A DNA stretch of 64,000 bases from Stomoxys calcitrans (GCF_963082655.1 NC_081555.1:185897424-185961423), one strand, 5' to 3'; positions 33,194-44,525 are shown, counted from the stretch's first letter. The notes: generated by a model not told the origin, from the sequence alone. A program made the numbers and translations.

Positions 33194-33202
33194 TATATCA
33201 TA

Positions 33203-35000
33203 TTCTATAATTATATTGTACATGCCACACTGATGTTACATTATGACATCCAATATCCATACGAAGTTGGAAGTCAGTCCAACCCCACAAAAAGTTTAGG
33301 TTATAGTGACAACTTGAATTCAGGCTCGACGATATGCCCCATAGTGATACCACTGCAATGACGGACTGAAAGAGTGTCTGAAGAACACTTTTTTAAGAGT
33401 TCTACATAGGGGTTACATGTAAATAAGGTCCACGTATTTCGTATTGAATGGATATAGTTAACGCAAGCAGGTTGGATATCAAACCACATAAAACGTAAAT
33501 GGTAGACCTGATATCCGCGAAGCACCGCGTTTTCACAATTTGTCAAAATATTTTCATTGTTTAAGTTCTGCGCAGAAAGTAAGAAGAGGTAATTCCTTAA
33601 ACCATGCATTTGGTATATTGTATGGTCATCACTAAAAGTCGGTCATGCACAGTTCGACGGCTGTTTCTATTTTTTGTGCTTCAAGAATAAAATTTTCATA
33701 TTTTCCATACCCATGAAATTTTGTACTAAAAATAGTACAGAAAAAAAAAGATGAGAGTACACCACAAGAACTCTGAATGATATGCGTTTTCGAAGACTGA
33801 AAAAAAATGCATTCAACTGGTCACACAGAATGACGAAACAAATATTTGGGTTTCGCACCTTCAAACAGAGGACCGAAAGCATTCATCTCTTTTGGAGAAT
33901 CATAAAGCAAACAAGCCATCCAAAGTCACTATTTGTACTTGACACCTTGCTTGTTTTGTTAGGACTGCTCACACAAATGCCAAATGCTTAGCAGAGATAC
34001 AAAGGAGGTACTTTCCACTAACGCATTTGCTGGGTGGAACGATATCAGCGTTCATCATGTTTTATAACACCTTCCATTCGTATCACGGACAGACTTCACG
34101 GGGAAATTCTGAAATAATAAATAAACGGCCATAAATCATGTCGATTCCGGAAAAATCACGTACGATTACCTTATACATATTAAACAGTGTCATGTTTGTC
34201 CGTCCGTCACCGCTTAAGCCAGCGGCGGCATCAGCTAAAACGAGCGGCACATTCCCATGCCAGCTGACACATTGATAAGAAGCGAGCAACGAGCATCGCA
34301 CTCGCACATTGGGGGGTCCTGCCAGTTAGTGTCAGATTGAATTGTGGCACTCATCCTTTGGCGTCGTGCATGTAACATCACCACGACTCCTACCACCTTA
34401 AAGGGATCATGGCTGCGTTTAGGCTATGCTCCCCGGTCTCACGCACAAACCTGCTTGCAAGGATGTGTTGTGCTCGTCGTCGTCGTCGTATGTGATGTGT
34501 CGTAGATAAATGGCTAATCACGGGCATAAATAATAATTAGAAATATTTGTAACAAGCCATCGTTGCTTGGGCCCCTCTCCCCCTTACACGCACACTCTCG
34601 GAGAGGAGGCTGAAACTATTATTTATCATTCTTTAATAAATCCTTGTCTGGCAACTAATCCCCAAAAGAATTATGGGAGTAATTCCATGAGGCGACTGGC
34701 TGAATTCCATTGATCCATTGAACAGGTACATGTTGTCTCATGGTGCAAATGACAAAACGATATTGTGGGTCACACCCTTAATTAACAGTTTTATGACTTG
34801 TTTGCAGGAACAACGTAATAGGCGGGTAATAAAATGGGATATGCATGGACCAGGTACAATTCAATGTCATAGGGCTTGTGTCGACATGTGTACGCAGTTA
34901 AAATGACTAAATTGCAAGGATTAAGAGTAAAATCAAAATGAACACAAACCCTCAAAGGTAAGGGTAAAGCTAGCAGTTCCATTCGTTCGGTTAGGAAGCC
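33203..35000. other. Spacer; short CGT run
   Basis: No gene was recognised; frames of up to 102 codons lack motifs. (CGT)n at 34474-34490. 34200-34480 is less AT-rich. Confidence 0.55.
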
Positions 35001-35004
35001 ACAT

Positions 35005-35130
35005 GTTGCAGAGGTTAGCATGCCCCTTTGACGCTGAACGTCTAGGTTCAAATCATGGGGAGAACTTCACAAAAATTTTCAGCCGAGGCTATTCTCTAAT
35101 GCTCGAGACATTTGTGAGGTACTATGTCTG
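35005..35130 (+). repeat. Muscid tRNA-SINE, 5' half
   Basis: 'gttgcagaggttagcatgcc', 'cctttgacgctgaacgtcta' and the B box 'ggttcaaatca' (35045-35055), then 'gacatttgtgaggtactatg'. The family body continues only to about 35130. Confidence 0.85.
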
Positions 35131-35902
35131 CACAGAAAAAATCTGTTTCAATCAATTGATCAAATTATGTATTTAATTGAAACAGCTTCCATCACAAAAA
35201 AGATATTCTATATCACAATTTTTCAAAAAGGCGAATGAAAAAATTTTCAATTAATAAAATTGCGGATTCAATAAAAAAAATGATTGAAAATATTTGAAAT
35301 TTCCAACAAATTGTTTAACTTATCCAATTTAAACCATTATTAGCGAAATGAAAACATTTACACGTTAAATGTAATCGAATAATAATATCACTCATACAAG
35401 AAATGCAAAGTATGAGCAGATGGCAAAATTCATATAGATAGTTGAAAATGGCCGTTATTTGAGCCATTGAGAGTTTCTATCGATTTACTGAATTTGAGTT
35501 GAAATGAAATAAGAGAAAACATAGGAACAAAACGAACTATTCTCAAGGAAATTTACACAATAAAAAAAATGAATTATTTTACCAAAACAAGACTTAGCCA
35601 ATTACATTAGTAAAATGATATTTTGAATTTTGGTTTCGTTAACAAATCTGATACATTTTCATTTAGTTAGATTTTTTCTATAATGAAATGAAAGCGTATA
35701 TCAATATGTTTGCTTCGCTTTAGAGTCATCTTGTTGGGTGCAAGAAATTAGGCTCCAACATTGGACCTTCTCAACTAGTTGACCAAGTCCTTCAACAAGC
35801 TTCGGTGGAATACTATATCTTTATTTCCCTAACTCTGGGCAATGTATTCTGCCTCTATTGACCTAAGCTCCACAGTGTTTTGCTTGAAAGCCAGTAAGGA
35901 AA
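35131..35902. repeat. AT-rich 'attgaaac' MITE-like region, then spacer
   Basis: 35133-35300 is built from 'tttcaatcaattgatcaa', 'aattgaaacagc' and 'ttcaattaataaaatt' motifs that recur at 51110-51660. This is probably a diverged MITE. The remainder shows nothing. Confidence 0.4.
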
Positions 35903-36287
35903 CGCAAAAGTCGGGCGGAGCCGACTATTTTATACCCTACGTAATACTTTTAATAGATAGCACTTGTATCAAAATTTAGTCAGATTTTAATTTTGCATAC
36001 CTATTGAAATATCGAATAGAATCTTATACGATGGTACGAAAATTGTAACTTCTACAGCCTTAAAAGTCGAAATGCATAAAAGATATATATGGACGTTTTA
36101 TCTGAATCGATTTTAATGAAATTTTACACACGTATTGGGATGTCAATTAAACCATCATATGAATTTTTGGAGAAACCAAAATTGTGGCTTCTACAGCCTT
36201 AAAAGGCCATATCGGATGAATAATAAACCTATAAACCTGGACCGATTTTTATGAAACTTTGCACACATATGAGGACGTTGAATTAAA
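35903..36287 (+). repeat. Dispersed repeat class B, 5' end
   Basis: It starts with 'aagtcgggcggagccgacta', a hairpin (AGTCGG/CCGACT) that also closes the class C copy at 6817, then 'tataccctac'. Two units follow with 'gaatcgattttaatgaaatt' and 'ggaccgatttttatgaaact', as in the class B array at 20405. It is cut at 36288 by a mariner end. Confidence 0.75.
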
Positions 36288-36396
36288 AGCTGATAACTGA
36301 CAGAAGAAAGAATGCAATTACAGAGTCACAAGCTGTGAAAAAATTTGTCAACGCCGACTATATGAAAAATCCGCAATTACTTTTTGGGCAACCCAA
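36288..36396 (-). mobile_element. Solo mariner end (109 bp)
   Basis: 'agctgataactgacagaaga' to 'actttttgggcaacccaa' is the same terminal 109 bp as at 15192-15309, including the inverted repeat, followed by TA. The rest of the element is missing. Confidence 0.9.
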
Positions 36397-36398
36397 TA

Positions 36399-37795
36399 AG
36401 TTGTTTATTGAAATTTTGTAGTTGTTCCTTCTTGTTCCTATTATGCATTTACGATTATTTGTTTGGTTGACAGTTTCCGCAGGCATAACTGTTTAACGAA
36501 TGTTTTTCCAACTTATTTACTAGTTGCATTATGATATAAACTTAATAACAATAAAAAAAAAATATAAGAACTGTACTTCAACTCTAGTTTCATGTGGAGC
36601 GTAAGCAAATCATTTTAAATTCTTTACATCAGGTGTTTATAATTATAGATGAAAAATACCAGCATATTGACTTCAGAGCAAATGTCCATAAACACAGTTG
36701 TTGCACAGCAGTTGGAGGCACCTTTCAGGTTGCCACTTATCATTACTGCCAGCCAGCATGATGCGATTCTCTTCCAAATAAAATCACTCGCTTTAGATAA
36801 TCACCCAGCAGGACACCCAGACTTGTCGCTCACATCCTGCACTGTTTTTGTTCCAAGAGATAAACATTAAAAAGTCTAATCCAATCTAAGTGTCAGAGAA
36901 AACAGGTGTAAGACAATTGAATCGATTTTGTATGGCCGAAGCAATAGGTGGCTGATAAGAGGCTTAAGTCAATTAAAATTGTTCACCTGCATAAGAGGAT
37001 ATTTTGAAGGCATCAACTAATAGGTCTCACCAAAATATGGGTCATTTTTTCTACTTAAGAAGGAAACGGACTGTAAAAAGTGTGATTGTTTCATTGCGCA
37101 GTGACATAAGTGCAAAATGTTTAGAAATGGTTTCATAATTTCGGGGACTAATTTTTGATCCTAAAATAAAATAAAAATTATAACAGGTTAAAATTTTGGA
37201 AAATGCTCAATTTTTGCCTTTTTGGGTTTTAATTTTTTAAATTGGAACTTATTTCATTTTTATTTAGGATCTAGTTCATTAGGACTTATTCCATTGGGAG
37301 TTGTACGATTGGGGATATTGCGCATAGCCTTGTATTACATGAGGGTTTAAACTCTTAATTTTTTGTCCATGTTATGAGCCCTTATTAGGTATAAAGGCTT
37401 TTCCAATAGAGACTTGAAAACTTTGATTTTAATTTGTCATCGACCTCTTAAGGCCTGGTAATTCGACCCCCTTGCGGTTCAGGGCGGTGACTGTCGACCC
37501 ATCTCCGCGTTATTTAATGCCGACTTCTCGCACCACTTCGTGGAGGGCCGTTTCCTCCGACCTGCCCTTGAGGTATGCGTGAAGTTTCCCGACGTCAGAC
37601 CCTCCCTCACTCTCAAGTCTTTTTTGTTAACAAAATTGTTTCGTTTATAATGTCAAATGCTACGTTTTATAATAAGCATAATTCCCTATTTACAATTATG
37701 ATACATTTATTCTACATTTTTGAGAGCATAACCAGGCATTTACACTTATCATCGAACTGTAACTGGCAATTTATTCAGTAAACTAAACATTTTCA
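36399..37795. other. Spacer, nothing recognised
   Basis: No gene or repeat that I can support. 37460-37620 is richer in G+C. Confidence 0.5.
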
Positions 37796-37797
37796 TC

Positions 37798-38238
37798 ATG
37801 GTAAAGTACACGAACGAACAACATATGCAAATCATAAAAAATTGCTACCGCACTTCGAAGTCTGTGACCGCTACTTTAAGAGCAAAATCATCTTCAGTGT
37901 TGAAGATAATTTTTGGCTTAATGGGTTCGTCAATAAGCAAAATATGCATTGTTGGTCAGGTGAAAATCCACATGTGCTTAGCAAATGGGGAATTCATCGA
38001 CAAAAAATAACTGTTTGGTGCGGTTTGTATGCCGGCAGCGACATAATCATTGGTTAAATCATTGGCCTAAGTCAAAAAGCCGGCGACGTTGGAAGAGCTC
38101 AGAGCCAACATTGAACGAGAGGCAGCTACCGTTTCGGCTAAAATGTGTAGCCGAGTCATCGAAAATGGGGTCCAAGTATTGACAGATGCAAAAGGTGCTC
38201 GCAGTGGCCATATGATCGAAGTCGAGTTTCACTCATAA
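37798..38238 (+). pseudogene. Mariner-like transposase relic, internally deleted
   Basis: N-terminal MVKYTNEQHMQIIKN at 37798 is joined by deletion to VEDNFWLNGFVNKQNMHCWSGENPHV, then ITVWCGLYAG near 38010. In a further frame LEELRANIEREAATVSAKMCSRVIENGVQVLTDAKGARSGHMIEVEFHS ends at a stop near 38237 (split over 38080-38237). The family's WLNGYVNKQNCRIW box and the C-terminal end are clear. The segment with the second and third catalytic D is gone. It sits about 100 bp left of the fold-back derivative of a related element. Confidence 0.85.
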
Positions 38239-38341
38239 ATGTTGTGATTGCACTTGAAGCCGATTCTTAAGTTTTTGAAATAAAGATTTGCGTTTAACTT
38301 TAAAAAAACGGTCAAGTCCTTATTCGATAAACCGATATATA

Positions 38342-38948
38342 AAGGGTGATTTTTTTGAGGTTAGGATTTTCATGCATTAGTATTTGACAGATCAGGTGGG
38401 ATTTCAGACATGGTGTCAAAGAGAAAGATGCTCAGTATGCTTTGACATTTCATCATGAATAGACTTACTAACGAGCAACGCTTGCAAATCATTGAATTTT
38501 ATTACCAAAATCAGTGTTCGGTTCGAAATGTGTTCATTCACCGTAACGTTGCGTCCAACAGCATCTTTGAAAAAATACAGTCCAATGATTCCACCAGCGT
38601 ACAAACCACACCAAACAGTGAATTTTTCGGGATGCATGGGCAGTTCTTGAACGGCTTCTGGTTGCTCTTCACTCCAAATGCGGCAATTTTGCTTATTTAC
38701 GTAGCCATTCAACCAGAAATGAGCCTCATCGCTGAACAAAATTTGTCGATAAAAAAGCGGATTTTCTGCCAACTTTTCTAGGGCCCATTCACTGAAAATG
38801 ATTTGCAAGCGTTGCTCGTTAGTAAGTCTATTCATGATGAAATGTCAAAGCATACTGAGCATCTTTCTCTTTGACACCATGTCTGAAATCCCACGTGATC
38901 TGTCAAATACTAATGCATGAAAATCCTAACCTCAAAAAAATCACCCTT
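38342..38948. mobile_element. Fold-back derivative of a mariner-like element
   Basis: It is bounded by TA at 38340-38341 and 38949-38950. The first 152 bp (from 'aagggtgatttttttgaggt' to 'cttgcaaatcatt' at 38493) recur inverted at the right end with one mismatch seen ('atcaggtggg' against 'atcacgtggg'). Both arms encode the transposase start MNRLTNEQRLQII. The normal MLE has short terminal repeats and one start, so this element has duplicated its 5' end in inverted orientation. Confidence 0.92.
38416..38835 (-). pseudogene. Rearranged MLE transposase frame
   Basis: A 139-codon open frame reads MNRLTNEQRLQII directly followed by FSEWALEKLAENPLFYRQ, ILFSDEAHFWLNGYVNKQNC, RIWSEEQPEAVQELPMHPEK, FTVWCGLYAGGIIGLYFFKD and AVGRNVTVN. 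It then runs into the opposite arm. The first catalytic D (FSDEAHF) is kept, and the later two are absent. On the opposite strand 38455-38540 encodes MNRLTNEQRLQIIEFYYQNQ CSVRNVF, the undisturbed N-terminus. The two strands therefore carry the same start and diverge after codon 13. It cannot make an active transposase. Confidence 0.88.
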
Positions 38949-38950
38949 TA

Positions 38951-39212
38951 TATCAATGTTCATATTTCCATGCTCTCGTAACTCATATAAGTGCATACTC
39001 ACTGTAACCCTTTGTGATTGTAGATGGTTCAAGTTCTTGACAATTTTTGCTTTTTTCTCGATTTGTTCAAGCAAAAAAATAATTCGTTTCATATGAAGAA
39101 AATTTCGCCAAGGAAGCTTCTTTTCTGAAAATCTTTGGATTTTGTTTAAGACGAAAGTGCATGTTTTTTTGCAATAAATTTTTGCAAGAATTTGTGTCAA
39201 ATATAACGTGTT
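38951..39212. repeat. AT-rich repeat end shared with 54.76-54.91 kb
   Basis: 'gaaagtgcatgtttttttgc' and 'gcaagaatttgtgtcaaata' match 'gaaagtacatgattttttgt' and 'gcaagaatttgtgacattta' at 54858-54910. At both places a class A-type repeat starts right after. No gene. Confidence 0.5.
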
Positions 39213-40331
39213 TTATACCCTCCACCATAAGATGGGGGTTACTAATTTCGTCATTCTGTTTGTAACTACTCGAAATATTCGTCTGAGACCCCATAAAGTA
39301 TATATATTCTTGATCGTCGTGACATTTTATGTCGATCTAGCCATGTCCGTCCGTCTGTCCGTCCGTCCGTCCGTCTGTCAGTCGAAAGCTAGCTTTACTC
39401 CTTCCGAAGGAGCAAAGCTAGCCGCTTGAAATTTTGCACAAATACTTCTTATTAGTGAAGGTCGGTTGGTATTGTAAATGGGCCATATCGGTCAATGTTT
39501 TGATGTAGCTGCCATATAAACCGATCTTGGGTCTTGACTTCTTGAGCCTCTAGAGTGCGCAATTCTTATCCGATTGGAATGAAATTTTGCACGAAGTGTT
39601 TTGCTATGATATCCAACAACTGTGCCAAGTATGGTTCAAATCGGTCCATAACCTGATATAGCTGCCATATAAACCGATCTTGGGTCTTGACTTCTTGAGC
39701 CTCTAGCGTGCGCAATTCTTATCCGATCACAATGAAATTTTGCACGACGTGTTTTGTTATGATATCCAACAACTGTGCCAAGTATGGTTCAAATCGGTCC
39801 ATAACCTGATATATAGCTGCCATATAAACCGATCTTGGGTCTTGACTTCTTGAACCTCTAGAGGGCGCAATTCTTATCCGATTGGAATGGAATTTCGCAC
39901 GACGTGTTTTGTTATGATACCTAACAACTGTGCCAAGTATGGTTTAAATCGGTCCATAGCCTGATATAGCTGCCATATAAACCAATCTTGGGTCTTGACT
40001 TCTTGAGCCTCTAGAGGGCACCATTCTTATCCGATTTGAATGAATTTTTGCACGAAGTATTTCGTTATGATATCCAACAACTGTGCCAAGTATGGTTGAA
40101 ATCGGTCCATAACCTGATATAGCTGTCATATAAACAGATCTGGGGATTTGACTTCTTGAGCTTGTAGAGGGCGCAATTCCTATCCGATTTGGCTGAAATT
40201 TTGCATGACGTATTTTATTTTTACTTTCAACAACTGTGTCAAATAAGGTTCAAATCGGTTCATAACCTGATATAGCTGCCATATAAACCGATCTGGGATC
40301 TTGACTTCTTGACCCCTAGAGGTCGCAATTA

Positions 40332-41282
40332 TTGGGTTGCCCAAAAAGTAATTGCTGATTTTTCATATAGTCGGCGTTGACAAATTTTAAGCAAATTTTA
40401 AGCATTAATCGAATCAGATCGTCATGTAACAGAGCGTGAGATAGGAGAGAAGTTAATTATACCAAACTCAACCGTTCATTATCACATAAAAAGTCTTGGA
40501 CTGGTGAAAAGCTTGATATTTGGGTACCACATGTATTGAAAGAAATTCATTTAACAAACCGAATCAACGCTTGTGCACCTTATGCACCTTAAACGCAATG
40601 CATTCGATCCGTTTTTAAAACGAATCATAACTGGAGATGAAAAATGGATTGTTTACAACAACGTTCGTCGAAAACGATCGTGGTCCAAGCATGGTGAACC
40701 AGCTCAAACCACTTCAAAGGCTGATATCGACCAAAAGAAGGTTATGCTTTCTGTTTGGTGGGATTGGAAGTGTGTGGTATATTTTGAGCTGCTTCCAAGG
40801 AACCAAACGATTAATTCGGATGTTTACTGTCAACAATTGGACAAATTGAATACAGCCATCAAGGAGAAGCGACCAGAATTGGTCAATCGTAAAGATGTCA
40901 TATTCCACCAGGACAACGCTAGACCGCACACATCTTTGGTCACTCGCCAAAAACTGAGTGAGCTTGGCTGGGAACTTTTGATGCATCCACCATATAGCCC
41001 TGACCTTGCACCATCAGACTACCATTTATTTCGATCTTTGCAGAACTCCTTAAATGGTAAAACTTTCGGCAATGATGAGGCTATAAAATCGCACTTGGTT
41101 CAGTTTTTTGCAGATAAAGGCCAGAAGTTCTATGAGCGTAGAATACTAAATTTGCCAGGAAGATGGCAAAAGGTTATGAACAAAATGGCGATTATATATT
41201 TGATTAAAGTTCATTCTAAGTTTTATAAAAAATGCATTTACTTTCTTTTAAAAAATCCGCAATTACTTTTTAGGCAACCCAA
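40332..41282 (+). mobile_element. Mariner element inserted in class A, proven by empty site
   Basis: The inverted repeats 'ttgggttgcccaaaaagtaa' (40332) and 'ttactttttaggcaacccaa' (to 41282) are flanked by TA at 40330-40331 and 41283-41284. The related class A copy at 45.49 kb reads 'gtcgcaattattatccgata' without insertion and with a single TA, so it is the empty site. It is 951 bp long and internally deleted. Confidence 0.97.
40412..41205 (+). pseudogene. Mariner transposase pseudogene, DD34D kept
   Basis: It begins inside the second helix-turn-helix (ESDRHVTEREIGEKL..HYHIKSLGLVK) and then shifts frame before LDIWVPHVLKEIHLTNRINAC. It shifts again and continues as LKRNAFDPFLKRIITGDEKW to the third catalytic block, with HQDNARPH, then PPYSPDLAPSDYHLF; the second and third D are 34 residues apart. 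A single-base loss near RWQKV changes the end from the family stop (NYIFD) to read-through across the terminal repeat. The first half of the DNA-binding region is deleted after the 5' end. Compared with the copy at 14.4 kb it keeps three more residues (EPA) and has GDEKW and PPYSPD intact, but is broken by frameshifts. Confidence 0.92.
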
Positions 41283-41677
41283 TATTATCCGATATGCCTG
41301 AAATTTTGTACGATGGATCCTCTCATGAACATCAACAAACGTGTTTATAATGGTCTGAATCGGTGTATAGCCCGATACAGATCCCATATAAATCGTTCTC
41401 TCTATTTTACTTCGTGAGCCCCAATGGGCGCAATTCTTATACGAATTGGCTGAAATTTTACACAGGTCTCCAACATATAATTTAATTGTGGTCCGAACCG
41501 GACCATATCTTGATATCGTTTTAATAGCAGAGCAACTCTTTTCTTATATTCTTTTTTGCCTAAGAAGAGATGCCGGGAAAAGAACTCGACAAATGCGATC
41601 CATGGTGGAGGGAATATAAGATTCGGCCCGGCCAAACTTAGCACGCTTTTACTTGTTTACACTGACAATACATTTCA

Positions 41678-43820
41678 TCTTATATATAAAATCAATTTGT
41701 GTTTGTTTGTAGGTTTGTTTGTTGGTTTGTGTGTTCCATATAAACTCAGAAACGGCTGAACCGATTTTCTTGAAATTTTCACAGATGGTGCATAATGATC
41801 CCGTGGTGAAAATAGGGTACTAAATTTTTTGATATCTGAAGGAGGGGCGCACCCTCCCACTTACCCTAATGTTCAGAAACGCCTGATCTCGGAGATGGGT
41901 GGTGCGATTTAAGCGAAATTTCGTGCGCACTCATAAAGTACTCTAAAAATAAAAATTTGTGATAAAAAATTTTCGGATAGGGTACCTAGGGGGGCCGCCC
42001 CAACCTAAAACCTACCAAACATATATTTAGACCAATCACTACAATATGGGACTCAAATGAAAGGTATTTAGGATAAGAAAACGTATCTGATATCCAATTG
42101 TCGGACCAAGTGTTAGGGGGACCACCCCAAGCCCTAAAACACCCCTAAATTGGACAGGACATATTTACCGACCATGGCAATATGGGACTCAGTAGAATAG
42201 GAATCTGATATCCAAATGTGGGACCACGTTTCTGGGGTCCACCCCTTCCCCAAAACACCCCCCCCCCCCCCAAACAGGACTTATCTACTGACCATGGGAA
42301 TATGGGGCTTAAAAAAAGGTGTTTAAGTATAGAATTCGAATCTGATATCCAAATATGGGACCAAGAGTTTTGGGGGCCGCCTCTCCCCAAAAACATCCCC
42401 CAAGGGGACAATTTTATTACCATAGCAATATGGGGCTCAAATGAAAGATATTTCTTAATAAAGCACGAATCTGATGTCAATAACCGGGAAAAGTGTCTAT
42501 GGGGCCACCTCACCCCCACAACACCACCCAAATAGGAAGCAGTTGCTGACTATTGCAATATGAGGCTCAAATAAGAGGGTTTTTAGAGTAGAACACGAAT
42601 TCGATATATATCTTCAAGGCCAACGAACTGAGTAGCCGCCTATCCCACAAAACACTCCCCAAGCCGGTCACGTTTGCCGACTATGGAAATATGGGGCTCA
42701 AATTAAAGGTATTTGGGAGTAGACCACTTAACTGATATCAACATTAGGGACCAACTGTATAGGGGACGTTTAACCACCATAACAACCCCCAAATAGATCG
42801 TATTTGCTCAGCAAGACAATTTGGGTCGTAAAGATAGTGGAACTAAATATTTATAGTTTTTAGGGCCAATACCCCAAACCGGACAAATTTGCTGACTTTT
42901 ATAATAAGGAGTTTAAATGAGATTAGAAAACGAATTTGATATCCAATTTTGAGGCTAATGGCAATATGGGGTTCAAATAAATGATAGATAGTTAAATGAG
43001 AATAGAGCACGTTGCTGATATATTTTCCAGGCTTAGCGTTTGGGGGACCACCCCACTCCCCAAAACACCCCTAAATCGGGCATATTTACCGATCATGTCA
43101 ATGTGGAGATTTAATGATAGGTATTGGGGGTAAAGCAAGAATTGATACCCACTTTTGGGACCAATTTTCTGGGGGTCCACCCCTTTCCCAAAATACCCCA
43201 CAAACAGCAATTTTTACTGACCATCGCAATATGGGGCTCAAATAAAGGTATTTGGGAGTAGAATACGATTTTAATATCTAAATGTAGGACCATGTATTTA
43301 AGGCATCACACCTTTCCCAAAACACCCCAAAAGGAAAAAATTGTTCGACCATGCCAATATGTGGTTCAAATGAAAGGTATTTGAGATAAGAAAACGAATT
43401 TGATAACCTATTTTGGGGCCATGTGTTTGGAGGACGCCTCATCGAGTAAATTCCCTTACATCAATGGCGATATGGGGTTTAAATAAATGGTATTTGAAAG
43501 AAGAGCACGATGCTGATATTTTTTCAGGGCCAAGTGCCTGGGGGACCACCTCACCCCCGAAAACACCCCTAAATCAAATATCTTGAGAATATAGGGCTGA
43601 AATAAAGTATTTTAAGAATAGAGTACAACTTACATCTAAACTTAAATTCGTATAACAATAACGATCATATGGGATTCAGATAAAGGCACTTATATTGTTA
43701 AACGGTTAGTCAAGCGATATACTATTTTCGTGGCATGGTATTTCGAAAATAAATATTTCAAGGAAAATTGTTCCATATAAAGTAAGAGAAAGCGCAGCGG
43801 AGCGGGCCCGGGTCAGCTAG
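41678..43820 (+). mobile_element. Complete non-autonomous Helitron with internal tandem array
   Basis: The 5' end TCTTATATATAAAATC at 41678 is preceded by host A. The 3' end, GC-rich 'gcggagcgggcccgggtcag' with a cgggcccg palindrome, closes in CTAG at 43817-43820 and is followed by host T. This is the canonical A|TC...CTAG|T Helitron insertion, without target duplication. Inside are about 13 units of 110-140 bp, each with 'gcaatatggggctcaaat', 'atctgatatccaaat' and a C-rich 'ccacccc..ccaaaacacccc' block. No Rep/helicase is encoded, so it depends on another element. A 3'-end copy lies at 26135-26551. Confidence 0.9.
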
Positions 43821-43821
43821 T

Positions 43822-43995
43822 TTAAAATATGGGAAAAGAAACAAATGTAGATAATGCAGTGAATACAATTTTGTATTTTTCGATTTGCGAATTTATTCGT
43901 TTTTGACAAAGGCCTCTTTCGTAGATATACATCTTACTATTTAGGGATATTCGCGGTCAACCAATAAGACGTAATGGGTTTGGATACATCATAAA
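43822..43995. other. Short spacer between Helitron and MLE
   Basis: No gene or repeat recognised. Confidence 0.5.
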
Positions 43996-44525
43996 TAAAG
44001 GGTTTTTTTTAAGAGCTATAGGATAGTTTTCCAAAGAAAAACACATAAAATTCAGAAAAATTAATGAATTCTTTATTATTATTTCAGGCAAATGTTGACC
44101 GTGATTGCACCTTAAATGGTCCATCCGCTTAGTACAATTTTGGCATACTCTTTCCAACATTTCGACCGGTATCTGACGAATAAATGCATCAATTTCGTCT
44201 TCCAGTGCGTCAATTGAAGCCGGCTTGTTTGTATAGACATGATCTTATATATGATAAAATGAAATAAAATGTTCACCGAACTCGCCTCTCTGTAAGCCCA
44301 TTGTTACGCGTGCTGTGTGGCTGGTGGCACAGTCTTGTTGAAGCCACATGTCATGCAAGTCAAGCTCTTGCATTTTGGGTTAAAAAAGTTGGATATCATC
44401 TCACGATAGCGCTCACCATTCACAGTTACGTTACGATTCAGATCATCTTTGAAGAAGTACGGTCTAATGATGGCACCTGCCCATAAACCGCATCAAACTG
44501 TGACGCGCGATGAAGTTTCTTTACA
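43960..44525 (-). pseudogene. MLE transposase relic, middle and C-terminal part
   Basis: The minus strand reads RVTV*CGLWAGAIIRPYFFK (W to stop), then DDLNRNVTVNGERYREMISN, then QELDLHDMWLQQDCATSHTA, RVTMGLQRGEFGEHFIS, a deletion, HVYTNKPASIDALEDEIDAF, IRQIPVEMLERVCQNCTKRM and DHLRCNHGQHLPEII. The second catalytic D is in WLQQD. The block with the third D (DLTPLDYFLWG in the family) is deleted. It is clearly related to the transposases at 37.8 and 38.4 kb. Confidence 0.88.

Larger units (their letters stand above)
39213..41657 (+). repeat. Dispersed repeat class A, full copy with six 153-bp units, mariner inside
   Basis: It starts with 'tataccctccaccataagat' and continues with 'aatttcgtcattctgtttgt', 'tatatattcttgatcgtcgt', 'gtccgtccgtctgtcc', then unit starts ('gatatagctgccatataaac' or near variants) at 39502, 39655, 39808, 39963, 40116 and 40269. 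Spacing is 153 bp (one 155 because of a 2-bp insertion). The end has 'ccatggtggagggaata', 'attcggcccggccaaactta' and 'cgcttttacttgtt'. Without the mariner it is about 1.49 kb. No coding function was found. Confidence 0.92.

Noticed and set aside
39944..40129. Class A reverse-strand frame as a real repeat protein
   Set aside because: Most units have a TGA in that frame and no start or promoter context is visible; kept only as an observation about unit length.
39213..41657. Class A as a Helitron because of its 3' palindrome
   Set aside because: The end is 'ttttacttgtt', not CTRR, and the start is not TC after A; the palindrome alone is not enough.
42145..42535. Opposed 128- and 105-codon frames with G/P-rich translations
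   Set aside because: They arise from the C-rich tandem units of the Helitron and are not conserved between units.
41660..43820. CRISPR-like array (regular repeats with variable parts)
   Set aside because: Units are 110-140 bp, diverged, and enclosed by Helitron ends in a eukaryotic genome.
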